From positions 1 through 45,471 of the forward strand of contig JAUXRI010000128.1 in assembly GCA_030681895.1 (NCBI GenBank): 45,471 nucleotides of DNA. The letters are read 5' to 3'. Made by a program: the position numbers and the translations under genes. Under the pieces are notes generated by a model. It did not search any database. It had not been told where the DNA came from and worked only from the letters and a program-made list of their open reading frames with translations. Numbering within the stretch: position 1 is the first letter of the stretch; each line of letters starts with the position of its first letter. Positions 33,270 through 40,473 of this stretch are shown in pieces. Source of the stretch: Myxococcales bacterium. Lineage in GTDB: Bacteria; Myxococcota; Myxococcia; Myxococcales; Myxococcaceae.

Positions 33270-34630
33270 ACGAGCCGCAGACGACCAACGCCGCGGCAGC
33301 GCCCGTCGTCAGCCCGGCGGCGGCGCTCCTCAACCAGGTCGCGGTGCTGATGCGGCTGGCGCAGGTGCACGACGCCACCAACGCCATCTTGAACCCGCCC
33401 ATCGCGGCGCTCGCCCGGAGCCTCAAGGAGCTCCAGGCCGAGACCGAGGTGCGCGTCGACCTCGTGGCCGAGTCGTTCTTCGTCAACAAGGCCCTGGTGC
33501 GTGTGCCCGCGGGCCTGGCCGAGGCCGCCGACGGCCTGCGCAAGACGTACGCGCGGCTCGCGATTCAGCGCATGGGCTTCGCGCCGTCGACGTCGGAAGA
33601 CGACCTGCGCGCGTTCCTCCTCACGTTCCAGAAACACTGGCGCACGCCGACGCCGCAGGCCCTGAAAGCGGAGCCTGCGGGCGCGGTGCGGCTGGCGACG
33701 CTGGGTTCTTCCTCCGACGAGCTGGGCATGACGGGCGCGACCATCGACGCGCGCCAGCACCTGCTCAAGTCGTACGCGCGGCTCACCATCCTCGCGCGAG
33801 ATGCGGTGACGCGCGTGCAGGCCGGCCAGGTGCCGTTCTCGCCGCAGGCCCGCCGGGTGGTGCAGGCCCTCATCGACGCCTCGCGAGAGCACGAGGGTCT
33901 GCTCACGGGGCTGACGCGTTTCCCCGGCTTTCGTGGAGACCTCGGGTGTTTTCATGCCGCCGTCGGCGCGCACTGTCTGGTGATGGGCCGCAGGCTCGGG
34001 CTCTCGAAGGTGGCGCTCGTCGACCTGGTGCTGGCGGCGCTGGTGCATCAGCTCGGCCTCGCGCACCCCGACCATCACCCCGAGCAGGACGCGGACCTCG
34101 AGTCGCAGCGCGCGCCGATGTTGTCGCTGCTGACGGCGCTCTCCGATGGCGTGCGGGTGGACACGGCGTGGCACGCGCAGGCGGCGTTCGGCTCGGGGCT
34201 GCCGGTCTGGCACAAGGACCTGCTGAGGCCCGGAGCCCTGGCGCGCCTCATCGCGGTGCCGTCGGCGTTCGAGCGCTTCACCTCGCCTCGTCCTCCCCAC
34301 CAGGCGGCGACGCCCGACCAGGCGCTGCGGTTGATTCAAGACCAGGCGGGCGTGCGCTTCGACGCGGCGTTCGTGACGCTCTTCGTGTCGGTCGTCGGCA
34401 TCTACCCCATCGGCTCGATGGTGAAGCTCGACGATGGCGCGGTGGCGGTGGTCATCGACGTGCCGACCGAGGCAGGCCGTGCCGCGCAGCCCGTCGTGCG
34501 GGTCGTGCGGACCCTCGAAGGCCCGGCGTCGTATCTCGTCGACCTCGGCGTCGACACCGCGCGCAGCATCGTCGGCACCGTCGACGCGGCCGCGGAGCAG
34601 GTGAATCCGACGTTCTTCCTGTTGTCGTGA
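33266..34630 (+). CDS. HD-GYP-like protein with lost catalytic residues
   Basis: 454 residues from GTG 33266, overlapping the upstream stop. The N-terminal 120 residues repeat the domain seen in the HEAT-repeat neighbour (VRVDLVAESFFVNKALVRVP, YARLAIQRMGFAPSTSEDDL). Residues from about 190 follow the HD-GYP fold: CFHAAVGAHCLVMGRRLGLS, LVLAALVHQLGLAHPDHH, LARLIAVPSAFERFTSPRPP, ALRLIQDQAGVRFDAAFV, YPIGSMVKLDDGAVAVVIDV. The catalytic HD is H261-Q262 and the GYP signature is F308-GSGLP, so c-di-GMP hydrolysis is unlikely. It may act as a binding or scaffold protein in the kinase operon. Confidence 0.82.
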   Translation: MNEPQTTNAAAAPVVSPAAALLNQVAVLMRLAQVHDATNAILNPPIAALARSLKELQAETEVRVDLVAESFFVNKALVRVPAGLAEAADGLRKTYARLAIQRMGFAPSTSEDDLRAFLLTFQKHWRTPTPQALKAEPAGAVRLATLGSSSDELGMTGATIDARQHLLKSYARLTILARDAVTRVQAGQVPFSPQARRVVQALIDASREHEGLLTGLTRFPGFRGDLGCFHAAVGAHCLVMGRRLGLSKVALVDLVLAALVHQLGLAHPDHHPEQDADLESQRAPMLSLLTALSDGVRVDTAWHAQAAFGSGLPVWHKDLLRPGALARLIAVPSAFERFTSPRPPHQAATPDQALRLIQDQAGVRFDAAFVTLFVSVVGIYPIGSMVKLDDGAVAVVIDVPTEAGRAAQPVVRVVRTLEGPASYLVDLGVDTARSIVGTVDAAAEQVNPTFFLLS

Positions 34631-34681
34631 CGCTGGCGGGCCGCATCGCGTCTCGCTGGCCAACGCGCACACGCGTAGGCG

Positions 34682-35320
34682 ATGGTGCGCCGCATGGCGC
34701 CGCTCCTGCTGGCTCTCGTGCTGAGTGTCGACCCCGGCTCGGAGCGCCTGCTCGACTCGAACGTCTCGGCCGGCGTCGGCGTGCTCGCGACGAGTTACAC
34801 CGTCTTCGGCGCCCGCCTCGGTGAAGCCGGCCTGCTCCCCACCGTCACCGCGCGCGGCGTCTTCGGAGGCTTCGTCATCGAAGGCGGTGCGTACGTCGCA
34901 TCGGCGCTGATGCGCGGAGGCACACTCCTCACCGTCACTGGCGGAGCGCGCGTCGGTTTCTCGGGCCACCGCTGGGCGGTGCTGGCTGGCGTGGTGGCGC
35001 AGGCCGCTCCCGAGGCGACGCCGGCGATGCAGTTGCTCCCGTCGCTGCGCGCGCAGGTCTCGTTCGGGCAGGCGGGGCTGTCACTCGGCGTGTTCGACCA
35101 CCTGGGCCTCGTGCCGGCGCACCTCTCGGTCGAGCTGGGTCCCTTCCAGGGTCGCGGCGGCTTCAGCCTCGGCTGGGTCGCGCCGCTCGGGCTCATCGGG
35201 TCCGCTGACGTCCCCATCGCGAGCGGCTTCGGGCTGCGCGTCACCGGCTTCGCGTACCGGCTCAACAACGTCGAGTCGGCGATGCTGCTCGTGAGCGGAA
35301 CGTTCGGAGGTGCGCGATGA
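34682..35320 (+). CDS. Exported beta-rich protein, probably outer-membrane
   Basis: 212 residues from ATG 34682 (ATG 34694 is an alternative), with a signal peptide (MAPLLLALVLSVDPG). The rest alternates glycine, hydrophobic and polar residues in strand-like periods (LPTVTARGVFGGFVIEGGAY, LLTVTGGARVGFSGHRWAVL) and ends with SAMLLVSGTFGGAR, like a small beta-barrel or porin-like protein. No family is recognised. The stop overlaps the start of the GH1 gene (ATGA), so it may be a partner of the glucosidase. Confidence 0.68.
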   Translation: MVRRMAPLLLALVLSVDPGSERLLDSNVSAGVGVLATSYTVFGARLGEAGLLPTVTARGVFGGFVIEGGAYVASALMRGGTLLTVTGGARVGFSGHRWAVLAGVVAQAAPEATPAMQLLPSLRAQVSFGQAGLSLGVFDHLGLVPAHLSVELGPFQGRGGFSLGWVAPLGLIGSADVPIASGFGLRVTGFAYRLNNVESAMLLVSGTFGGAR

Positions 35321-36702
35321 AGCGGGCGCTCCTCCTGGTGCTGCTCACCGCCTGCCAGCCGCGCGCGGGCCTCGACGACGTCGGCGCCGAAGTCGGCTCG
35401 CTCGGCCGCGGGCTGCCGAAAGGGTTCCTCTGGGGCACGGCGACGTCTGCGCATCAGATTGAAGGCGGCCTCGACAACAGCTGGACCGAGTTCGAAGCCG
35501 GCTCGACCCCCGACGGGAAGCCGCACATCCGGAATGAAGACCGCTCCACCGTCGCGACCGACAGCTGGAACCGCTTCGACGATGACCTCGAGGCGATGAA
35601 GGCGCTCGGCTCCACCACCTACCGCTTCTCGGTCGAGTGGAGCCGCCTCGAGCCCCGCAAGGGTGAGTGGAACGACGCCGCGATGCAGCGCTACCGCGAG
35701 TGGTGCGTGAAGCTGCGCGCCGCGGGCATCGAGCCGATGGTGACGCTGCATCACTTCTCGCTGCCACGCTGGGTGTCGGACACGGGCGGCTTCGAGAACC
35801 CGGCCGTCATCGAAGATCTCGAGCGCTTCTCCCGTCGCGTCGCGACCAACTTGAAGAGCCAGGTCGACTGGTGGGTGACGCTGAACGAGCCGAACGTCTA
35901 CGCGGTGCAGGGCTACCTCGTCGGCGTCTTCCCGCCGGGGAAGAAGGACGACACCGTCACGCAGACGAAGGTCATCGCGATGATGCTGAAGGCGCACGCG
36001 AAGATGGCCGTGGCGATTCGCGAAGCCGACGACGTCGACGCCGATGCAGACGGGTTCGCCACGCGCCTCTCGGTCGCGCACCACGTCCGGTATTTTCAAC
36101 CGGCGACGGCCAGCCCGCTCGACACCGCCATCGCGGGGCTCACCGACGACTACTCGAACGAGGCGATTCCACGCGCGCTGAAGACGGGGCGAATTCTGCT
36201 CTCGGTGCCGGGAGCCATCACCATCGACGAGCAGGTACCGGGACTCGCGGGGAGCATCGATGTGCTCGGGCTCAACTACTACACGCGCGACATGGTGCGG
36301 GCCGACCTCGGCTCGGCGTCGCTGTCCCAGCTCACGTACCGCAAAGGCCGCGCGGTGAACGACCTGGGGTGGGACCTGTACCCCGATGGGCTTCACGGTT
36401 TCCTCACGCGCTTCGCGGCGTATGGCTGGCCGATGGTCGTCACCGAGAACGGGCTCGCGGACCGCTCCGGGAAGCTGCGCACGCCGTACCTGGTGCAGCA
36501 CGTGACGGCCATCGAGCGCGCGATTCGTGACGGCGCCGACGTGCGTGGCTACGCGCACTGGAGCCTCATGGACAACTTCGAGTGGGCCGAGGGCTATGAC
36601 GCGCAGTTCGGCCTGTTCACCATCGAGCCGGGCACGCTGCGCCGGGTGCCCACCGAGTCGGTTGCTCCCTTCAAGGCCATTGGCGCCAACATTCCGAGGT
36701 GA
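35317..36702 (+). CDS. Glycoside hydrolase family 1 beta-glucosidase, lipoprotein
   Basis: 461 residues from ATG 35317. GH1 signatures are complete: FLWGTATSAHQIEGG near the N-terminus, YRFSVEWSRLEPRKGEWN, MVTLHHFSLPRWV, VTLNEPNVYA with the acid/base Glu191, and MVVTENGLAD with the nucleophile Glu377. It ends with HWSLMDNFEWAEGYDAQFGL. It should hydrolyse beta-glucosides or related beta-linked sugars. The N-terminus MKRALLLVLLTAC has a lipobox (Cys13), which is unusual because most GH1 enzymes are cytosolic; this one should be anchored in the envelope. A 3-bp gap separates it from the TIMP-like gene. Confidence 0.93.
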   Translation: MKRALLLVLLTACQPRAGLDDVGAEVGSLGRGLPKGFLWGTATSAHQIEGGLDNSWTEFEAGSTPDGKPHIRNEDRSTVATDSWNRFDDDLEAMKALGSTTYRFSVEWSRLEPRKGEWNDAAMQRYREWCVKLRAAGIEPMVTLHHFSLPRWVSDTGGFENPAVIEDLERFSRRVATNLKSQVDWWVTLNEPNVYAVQGYLVGVFPPGKKDDTVTQTKVIAMMLKAHAKMAVAIREADDVDADADGFATRLSVAHHVRYFQPATASPLDTAIAGLTDDYSNEAIPRALKTGRILLSVPGAITIDEQVPGLAGSIDVLGLNYYTRDMVRADLGSASLSQLTYRKGRAVNDLGWDLYPDGLHGFLTRFAAYGWPMVVTENGLADRSGKLRTPYLVQHVTAIERAIRDGADVRGYAHWSLMDNFEWAEGYDAQFGLFTIEPGTLRRVPTESVAPFKAIGANIPR

Positions 36703-36705
36703 ACG

Positions 36706-37158
36706 ATGCTCCGCGCGCTCGTCCTGGTGGTGCTGCTCCACGTCGCTGACGCCATCGCGTGCAAGTGCGACACGAGCTCGCCGTTCCTTTCGAACGCGAT
36801 GAGCGGCGAGGTGGTGGTGGTGACGGTCGTCGCACCGGGTGAACGAGCGGTGCGCGTCAGCATCGAGAAGCAGCTCGCCGGGCCGAAGGTGAGTGGCGTC
36901 GTGGTGGTGCAGGGCGCTGACGGCGGCAACTGCAACGCGTCGGTGCGCGAGTTCAAGAAGGGCCAGCGCGTGGTGATGGTGCTCTCGAAGCGCGGCTCGG
37001 AGTTCTCTCTCAATGGCTGCGGCGTGCACTGGCTGGCGGTCGATGGCGCGAACGCGAAAGGCGCAGTCGACGACGGCGTGACGTCCCTTGCGTTGAGCGA
37101 GCTCGAGAAGCGCGTCGTCGAGGCGCAGCGCGGCTACGAGAAGTTCAAGGGCGGCTGA
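36706..37158 (+). CDS. Secreted TIMP/NTR-like small protein
   Basis: 150 residues from ATG 36706. The signal peptide MLRALVLVVLLHVADAIA should be cut before Cys19, giving a mature N-terminus Cys-Lys-Cys. Cysteines sit at mature positions 1, 3, 58 and 87. Metazoan TIMPs also start Cys-x-Cys, paired with cysteines 29 residues apart, and the sequence around the second pair (KKGQRVVMVLSKRG, NGCGVHWLAV) follows the TIMP/netrin-like beta pattern. No bacterial function is known to me for such a protein; protease inhibition or a lectin-like role is possible. It is the last gene of the glucosidase run. Confidence 0.72.
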   Translation: MLRALVLVVLLHVADAIACKCDTSSPFLSNAMSGEVVVVTVVAPGERAVRVSIEKQLAGPKVSGVVVVQGADGGNCNASVREFKKGQRVVMVLSKRGSEFSLNGCGVHWLAVDGANAKGAVDDGVTSLALSELEKRVVEAQRGYEKFKGG

Positions 37159-37195
37159 GATCGCCTTGCGCGCTCCGACCCTGTAGACGCTGACG

Positions 37196-38512
37196 ATGCA
37201 CATCTCGAACGCCGTCGTGTCTCGGTTTCTGATGGTGGCGGCCGTCCTGGCCCTCAGTGGTTGCAATTGCGGCAGCGACAGCCCGATGGACGCAGGCCCT
37301 GATGGGTCAGTCACTCAGACCGATGGCGGCGGCGGCAGGACTGATGCCGGTCCCCAGGACGCAGGCGCGATGGACGCAGGCGCGATGGACGCAGGCGCGA
37401 TGGACGCAGGCGCGATGGACGCAGGGTCGATCGACGCAGGCTCGACTGACGCAGGCTCGACTGACGCAGGTGTCGATGCAGGCCTTCCGCTCGTCGAGTC
37501 CGTCGACGACGGCACCGTGACGCTGCCTCACAACTACCCGTCATGCGCGCCCGCCTTCGGAGTGGCCGCTGACGGCACCGTGTTCCTCGCCCACAGCACA
37601 CCGTCGGTGGCTGGCGTTCGTGTCGTTCGACTCACCGGCTCGACCTGGGTGCCCGTCGGAGGATTGCTCAACCCCGTTGACCAGATCCCGAACGTCAACA
37701 TCTGCCCGGCGATGGTGGTGACGTCGGCTGGTGTTCCGTACGTGGGCTTCGTGACGGCGTCGGCGACTACGCGGCAGGTCCGGGTGATGCGCTTCGTGAA
37801 CGCGGCGTGGGAAGTGAGCTTCTTCATCGAGCGGCCGACCACCGAGCTTGCTCCCGCGCTCGCGCTCGACCTCACGATCGACGGCGACGTGCCGGTGCTG
37901 GCCCTGGTCGAGTTCATTCTCAACGATCACTACGCGACGGTGTACCGCCTCGGGACCGCAGGCATGCTCGTGGCTGCCGCCATGCCGGGCGGCTCGAGCG
38001 CGTCGATTCGAGTCGGTGCCGGTGCAGGCCTGCTGATGGTCAACCGAATGAATCGAACTGGCTCGCTCATTCAGGCGGTCGTGCTCGATGGTGGCGTGCC
38101 TGACCTGGGCTTCCTCGAGGGCGGGGTCGGCGGCACGTTGAATGTCGTCGCCGACGTTCGTGGTGACTCGAGCCGCATCGTCACCAGCTGGCACGTTCAG
38201 GGCGGGGCGAGAGCAGGCGTTCACACGGCGCTCACGCGAGACGGTGGCCTCGCCGTCGATCTCGGAGGGGCACAGCCGGGCTCCTACCCGAGCACGGTGC
38301 TCCGTGATGTCGTCGGCCTCACGCAGGTCTTCACGGACTCGAGCAACCCCACCCAGGTCAACCTGCGCAGCTTCGACGGCGGCACGTGGAGCACGCCCAT
38401 TCCGGTGCCGCTCGTTGCGCGAACCGCTCGCCTCGTGTCAGCCAATGGCCAGCTCTTCATGTCATCGAGCAACGGCATCAACGCGAGCCTGGTGCGACTC
38501 AACTTCCGCTGA
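37196..38512 (+). CDS. Lipoprotein with DAG-repeat stalk and propeller-like domain
   Basis: 438 residues from ATG 37196 with a lipoprotein signal ending ALSGC (Cys23). Residues 55-95 are a stalk of [10 protein letters not shown] and DAGST pentapeptides. The remaining 340 residues contain repeated strands of the type [55 protein letters not shown] and [20 protein letters not shown], which fit a beta-propeller. No enzyme motif is visible. It is probably a surface-displayed binding protein. The gene is convergent with the next and shares a terminator-like hairpin. Confidence 0.78.
   Translation: MHISNAVVSRFLMVAAVLALSGCNCGSDSPMDAGPDGSVTQTDGGGGRTDAGPQDAGAMDAGAMDAGAMDAGAMDAGSIDAGSTDAGSTDAGVDAGLPLVESVDDGTVTLPHNYPSCAPAFGVAADGTVFLAHSTPSVAGVRVVRLTGSTWVPVGGLLNPVDQIPNVNICPAMVVTSAGVPYVGFVTASATTRQVRVMRFVNAAWEVSFFIERPTTELAPALALDLTIDGDVPVLALVEFILNDHYATVYRLGTAGMLVAAAMPGGSSASIRVGAGAGLLMVNRMNRTGSLIQAVVLDGGVPDLGFLEGGVGGTLNVVADVRGDSSRIVTSWHVQGGARAGVHTALTRDGGLAVDLGGAQPGSYPSTVLRDVVGLTQVFTDSSNPTQVNLRSFDGGTWSTPIPVPLVARTARLVSANGQLFMSSSNGINASLVRLNFR
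37358..37480 (+). repeat. 15-bp coding tandem repeat (DAG stalk)
   Basis: Units of gacgcaggcgcgatg repeat perfectly four times from 37358, followed by three variant copies (gacgcagggtcgatc, gacgcaggctcgact twice) and a shortened tail. It encodes the Asp-Ala-Gly stalk of the lipoprotein. Identical neighbouring copies indicate recent expansion. Confidence 0.85.
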
Positions 38513-38530
38513 CGCAGCACTGCGTCAGCG
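38507..38530. terminator. Bidirectional terminator-like hairpin between convergent genes
   Basis: A perfect 10-bp stem (cgctgacgca / tgcgtcagcg) with loop gcac covers the stop codons of both convergent genes (TGA at 38510-38512 and, on the minus strand, at 38527-38525). There is no T-run, but the symmetry lets it serve both strands. Confidence 0.5.
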
Positions 38531-39793
38531 TGGGCCGAGGGACTCGAGGAGCACGCGGTTCCGGTACACGCCCTTCGTGTGCAACACGGTGTCGAGGCCT
38601 TCGCCGATGCCGGTCGCAGCGAGAGACAGCAGGATGACGACCTTCGACTCGTCGCTCGCGGGCCTGCCGAACTGCACCACGTTCACCGGCACGCCTTCAC
38701 CAGCCGCGGGTGACACCGTCACGTCCGCTTGCGCCGAGTAGTCGAGCCAGGTCAGCCGGCACTGCGGCGCGTCGCCATCGAACAACGTCACCGACAGCGG
38801 AGCGCCGCGCGCCAGCGGGCCTCGAGCCAGCTCACGGAACGGGCCCTTCTCGGCGTTGGTCGCGCGAAGAATGGCGAAGTCACCCGAGCCCAGGAGCGCA
38901 CCGAACTGGGCCGGCCGTCCGCGTGGGTAGTCGAACGGCTCCACCACGAACGACGTGCTGCCGGTCGGCCCGAACGAGAGCCGCGGCGCGACGAGGCCGA
39001 TGGCGACGACGTCGGTGTAGCGGTTCAGGTGCGACGCGGTCTGTTTCGGAACGAGCGTCGCCGTGTCGAGGAGCAGCGCTCCGCCATCGAGCACTTCGAG
39101 CTGAAGCGACGCGCGACGCAGCGGGCCATCGAGGGCAGGGCGTTCGATGGCGCGCTCCGTGGTGGGCGTGTGCCCCATGGGCCAGAAGCCGTCGTCAGAC
39201 GCGTCTTGAAACGTCAGCAGCGGAGCGATGGTCACCGTGCCGTGACCGCACGGCGCGTGGAGCGAGGCCGTCTCGGACAGGCTGACCCCTTCAGGAAGAA
39301 CGAACGGTGCTCCGCGCGGCGGCAGCTCGGTCAGGCTGGGCGTCGTTGCTGCTGGAGCTGGTACACGCGCGCGGAGCTGCACCACGCCAAGAGGAACGAA
39401 GAGCAGGCTCACGCCCAGGAGAATCCATCGCAGTCGAGTGGGTAACTCCCGGTACGAGCGAAACGTGGTGAGCAGCCAGAGCGTGCCGACCGCGAAGGGC
39501 GCGCCGAAGAAGGTGCCGTCGGTGAGCTCGAACGAGAATCGGCCCGCGAGCCCGCCGCTCATCAGCATCACGCCAGGCGCGAGCGCGACGGTGAAGGTGA
39601 GCGCCGGCCGCTTCACCACTGCGCCGATGACGGCGAGCGCCACCACCAGCCACGCCACGAAGACGGTGCCGGTCGTCGCCCACCACATCAGGTGCTCCAG
39701 CGGGAATACGGTGACGCGCCGCCACAGCGTCGACGTCGCGCCGAGCGCGCACAACGTCAGCGAGGTGACCGACATCCACGAGGCGAAGCGCAC
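38525..39793 (-). CDS. Membrane protein with large C-terminal domain, unknown function
   Basis: 422 residues from GTG 39793. About four hydrophobic segments cover residues 8-30, 40-62, 66-84 and 95-145 (WMSVTSLTLCALGATSTLW, FVAWLVVALAVIGAVV, ALTFTVALAPGVMLMSGGL, LRWILLGVSLLFVPLGVVQL). The remaining 270 residues are extracytoplasmic-type, beta-rich, with DGGALLLDTATLVPK, FVVEPFDYPRGRPAQFGALL and a hydrophobic tail ESKVVILLSLAATGIGE. The general plan is like cytochrome c biogenesis ResB or membrane redox proteins, but no Cys pair supports it. Function not recognised. Confidence 0.7.
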   Translation of the reverse strand: MRFASWMSVTSLTLCALGATSTLWRRVTVFPLEHLMWWATTGTVFVAWLVVALAVIGAVVKRPALTFTVALAPGVMLMSGGLAGRFSFELTDGTFFGAPFAVGTLWLLTTFRSYRELPTRLRWILLGVSLLFVPLGVVQLRARVPAPAATTPSLTELPPRGAPFVLPEGVSLSETASLHAPCGHGTVTIAPLLTFQDASDDGFWPMGHTPTTERAIERPALDGPLRRASLQLEVLDGGALLLDTATLVPKQTASHLNRYTDVVAIGLVAPRLSFGPTGSTSFVVEPFDYPRGRPAQFGALLGSGDFAILRATNAEKGPFRELARGPLARGAPLSVTLFDGDAPQCRLTWLDYSAQADVTVSPAAGEGVPVNVVQFGRPASDESKVVILLSLAATGIGEGLDTVLHTKGVYRNRVLLESLGPR

Positions 39794-39988
39794 GAGGGTC
39801 TCAGAATGTCAGCGTTCGAGTCGGCTCACAGCAACGAGCGGCGAGGAATGGCTGGTTCTTCGAATGCTGCGAGGCTGGCTGACGCCATTCGCGTCGTGGT
39901 CGAGCGCGGTGACAACGCCGGGCTCGACGCTCGCGCTGGCCGAACGCCGGCGGCTGCTGAGGTGGCTCGCGTGCGGCGCGCCGTGACG

Positions 39989-40399
39989 TCAGCGTTTGCG
40001 CGGCTCCTCGACCAGCACGCGAGAGCGACGCGCGAGGACGAGTGAGTACGTCGCGCCAGGCACCAGCGCCTGCCACGAATTCCACAGCAGGAACTCACCG
40101 AAGCCGCCGTTCGGCAGGCTGAACGAGAGCCCCGACCTTCGGCTGTGCAGCGCGACCGCGCCGTCGACGACGACAGCTTCTCCCAGCATCGCGTCGAGCA
40201 GGGCAAACCGTGACTGCGAGGCGGGGAAGAGGCCGACGAGCGCGAAGGCGACGGCGACGGCGACGCGCAGGGCAGGGGGCCACTCGGGCTTCACCATCGC
40301 GCCGGCGGCCACCACTCCGAAGACGACACCGAGCGAGAGCAACAGCACGCCTTTCGCCGCGAGGCCGAGGCGGAAGCGCGCGCTGATGAACGGTGGCAC
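39989..40399 (-). CDS. Small membrane protein
   Basis: 136 residues from GTG 40399; an alternative GTG at 40441 adds 14 residues. Two membrane segments are visible (GLAAKGVLLLSLGVVFGVVA and PALRVAVAVAFALVGLFPA), followed by a soluble beta-rich stretch (EAVVVDGAVALHSRRSGLSF, GFGEFLLWNSWQALVPGATY) that recalls small membrane-anchored PH-like or YcxB-like domains. No family is certain. It is divergent from a kinase gene. The start is the least certain part. Confidence 0.6.
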   Translation of the reverse strand: MPPFISARFRLGLAAKGVLLLSLGVVFGVVAAGAMVKPEWPPALRVAVAVAFALVGLFPASQSRFALLDAMLGEAVVVDGAVALHSRRSGLSFSLPNGGFGEFLLWNSWQALVPGATYSLVLARRSRVLVEEPRKR

Positions 40400-40455
40400 G
40401 AGGGCAGCGTAGCGAACCCGACCGAGGAAGGAGCGCGACACCTCGCGAGCGCTGG

Positions 40456-40461
40456 TACAGT
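40456..40461 (+). promoter_or_regulatory. -10-like hexamer TACAGT close to the kinase start
   Basis: TACAGT lies 12 bases before ATG 40474 and no Shine-Dalgarno sequence is seen between them. A start a few bases downstream would give a leaderless or nearly leaderless message. No clear -35 box is visible. Confidence 0.3.
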
Positions 40462-40473
40462 GCCGCTCCTTCG

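Noticed and set aside
32882..34969. 695-codon minus-strand open frame
   Set aside because: Antisense to the HEAT and HD-GYP-like genes, which have convincing motifs; this frame has none.
34795..37314. Very long minus-strand open frame (839 codons)
   Set aside because: It lies antisense to the GH1, TIMP-like and barrel genes, has no domain, and its composition (Arg/His-rich, few hydrophobic segments) is that of an antisense shadow in G+C-rich DNA.
39806..40045. 79-codon plus-strand frame starting MSAFESAHSNERRG
   Set aside because: It partly fills a gap but overlaps the minus-strand membrane protein gene at 39989, has no ribosome site and no recognisable domain; kept only as a remote possibility.
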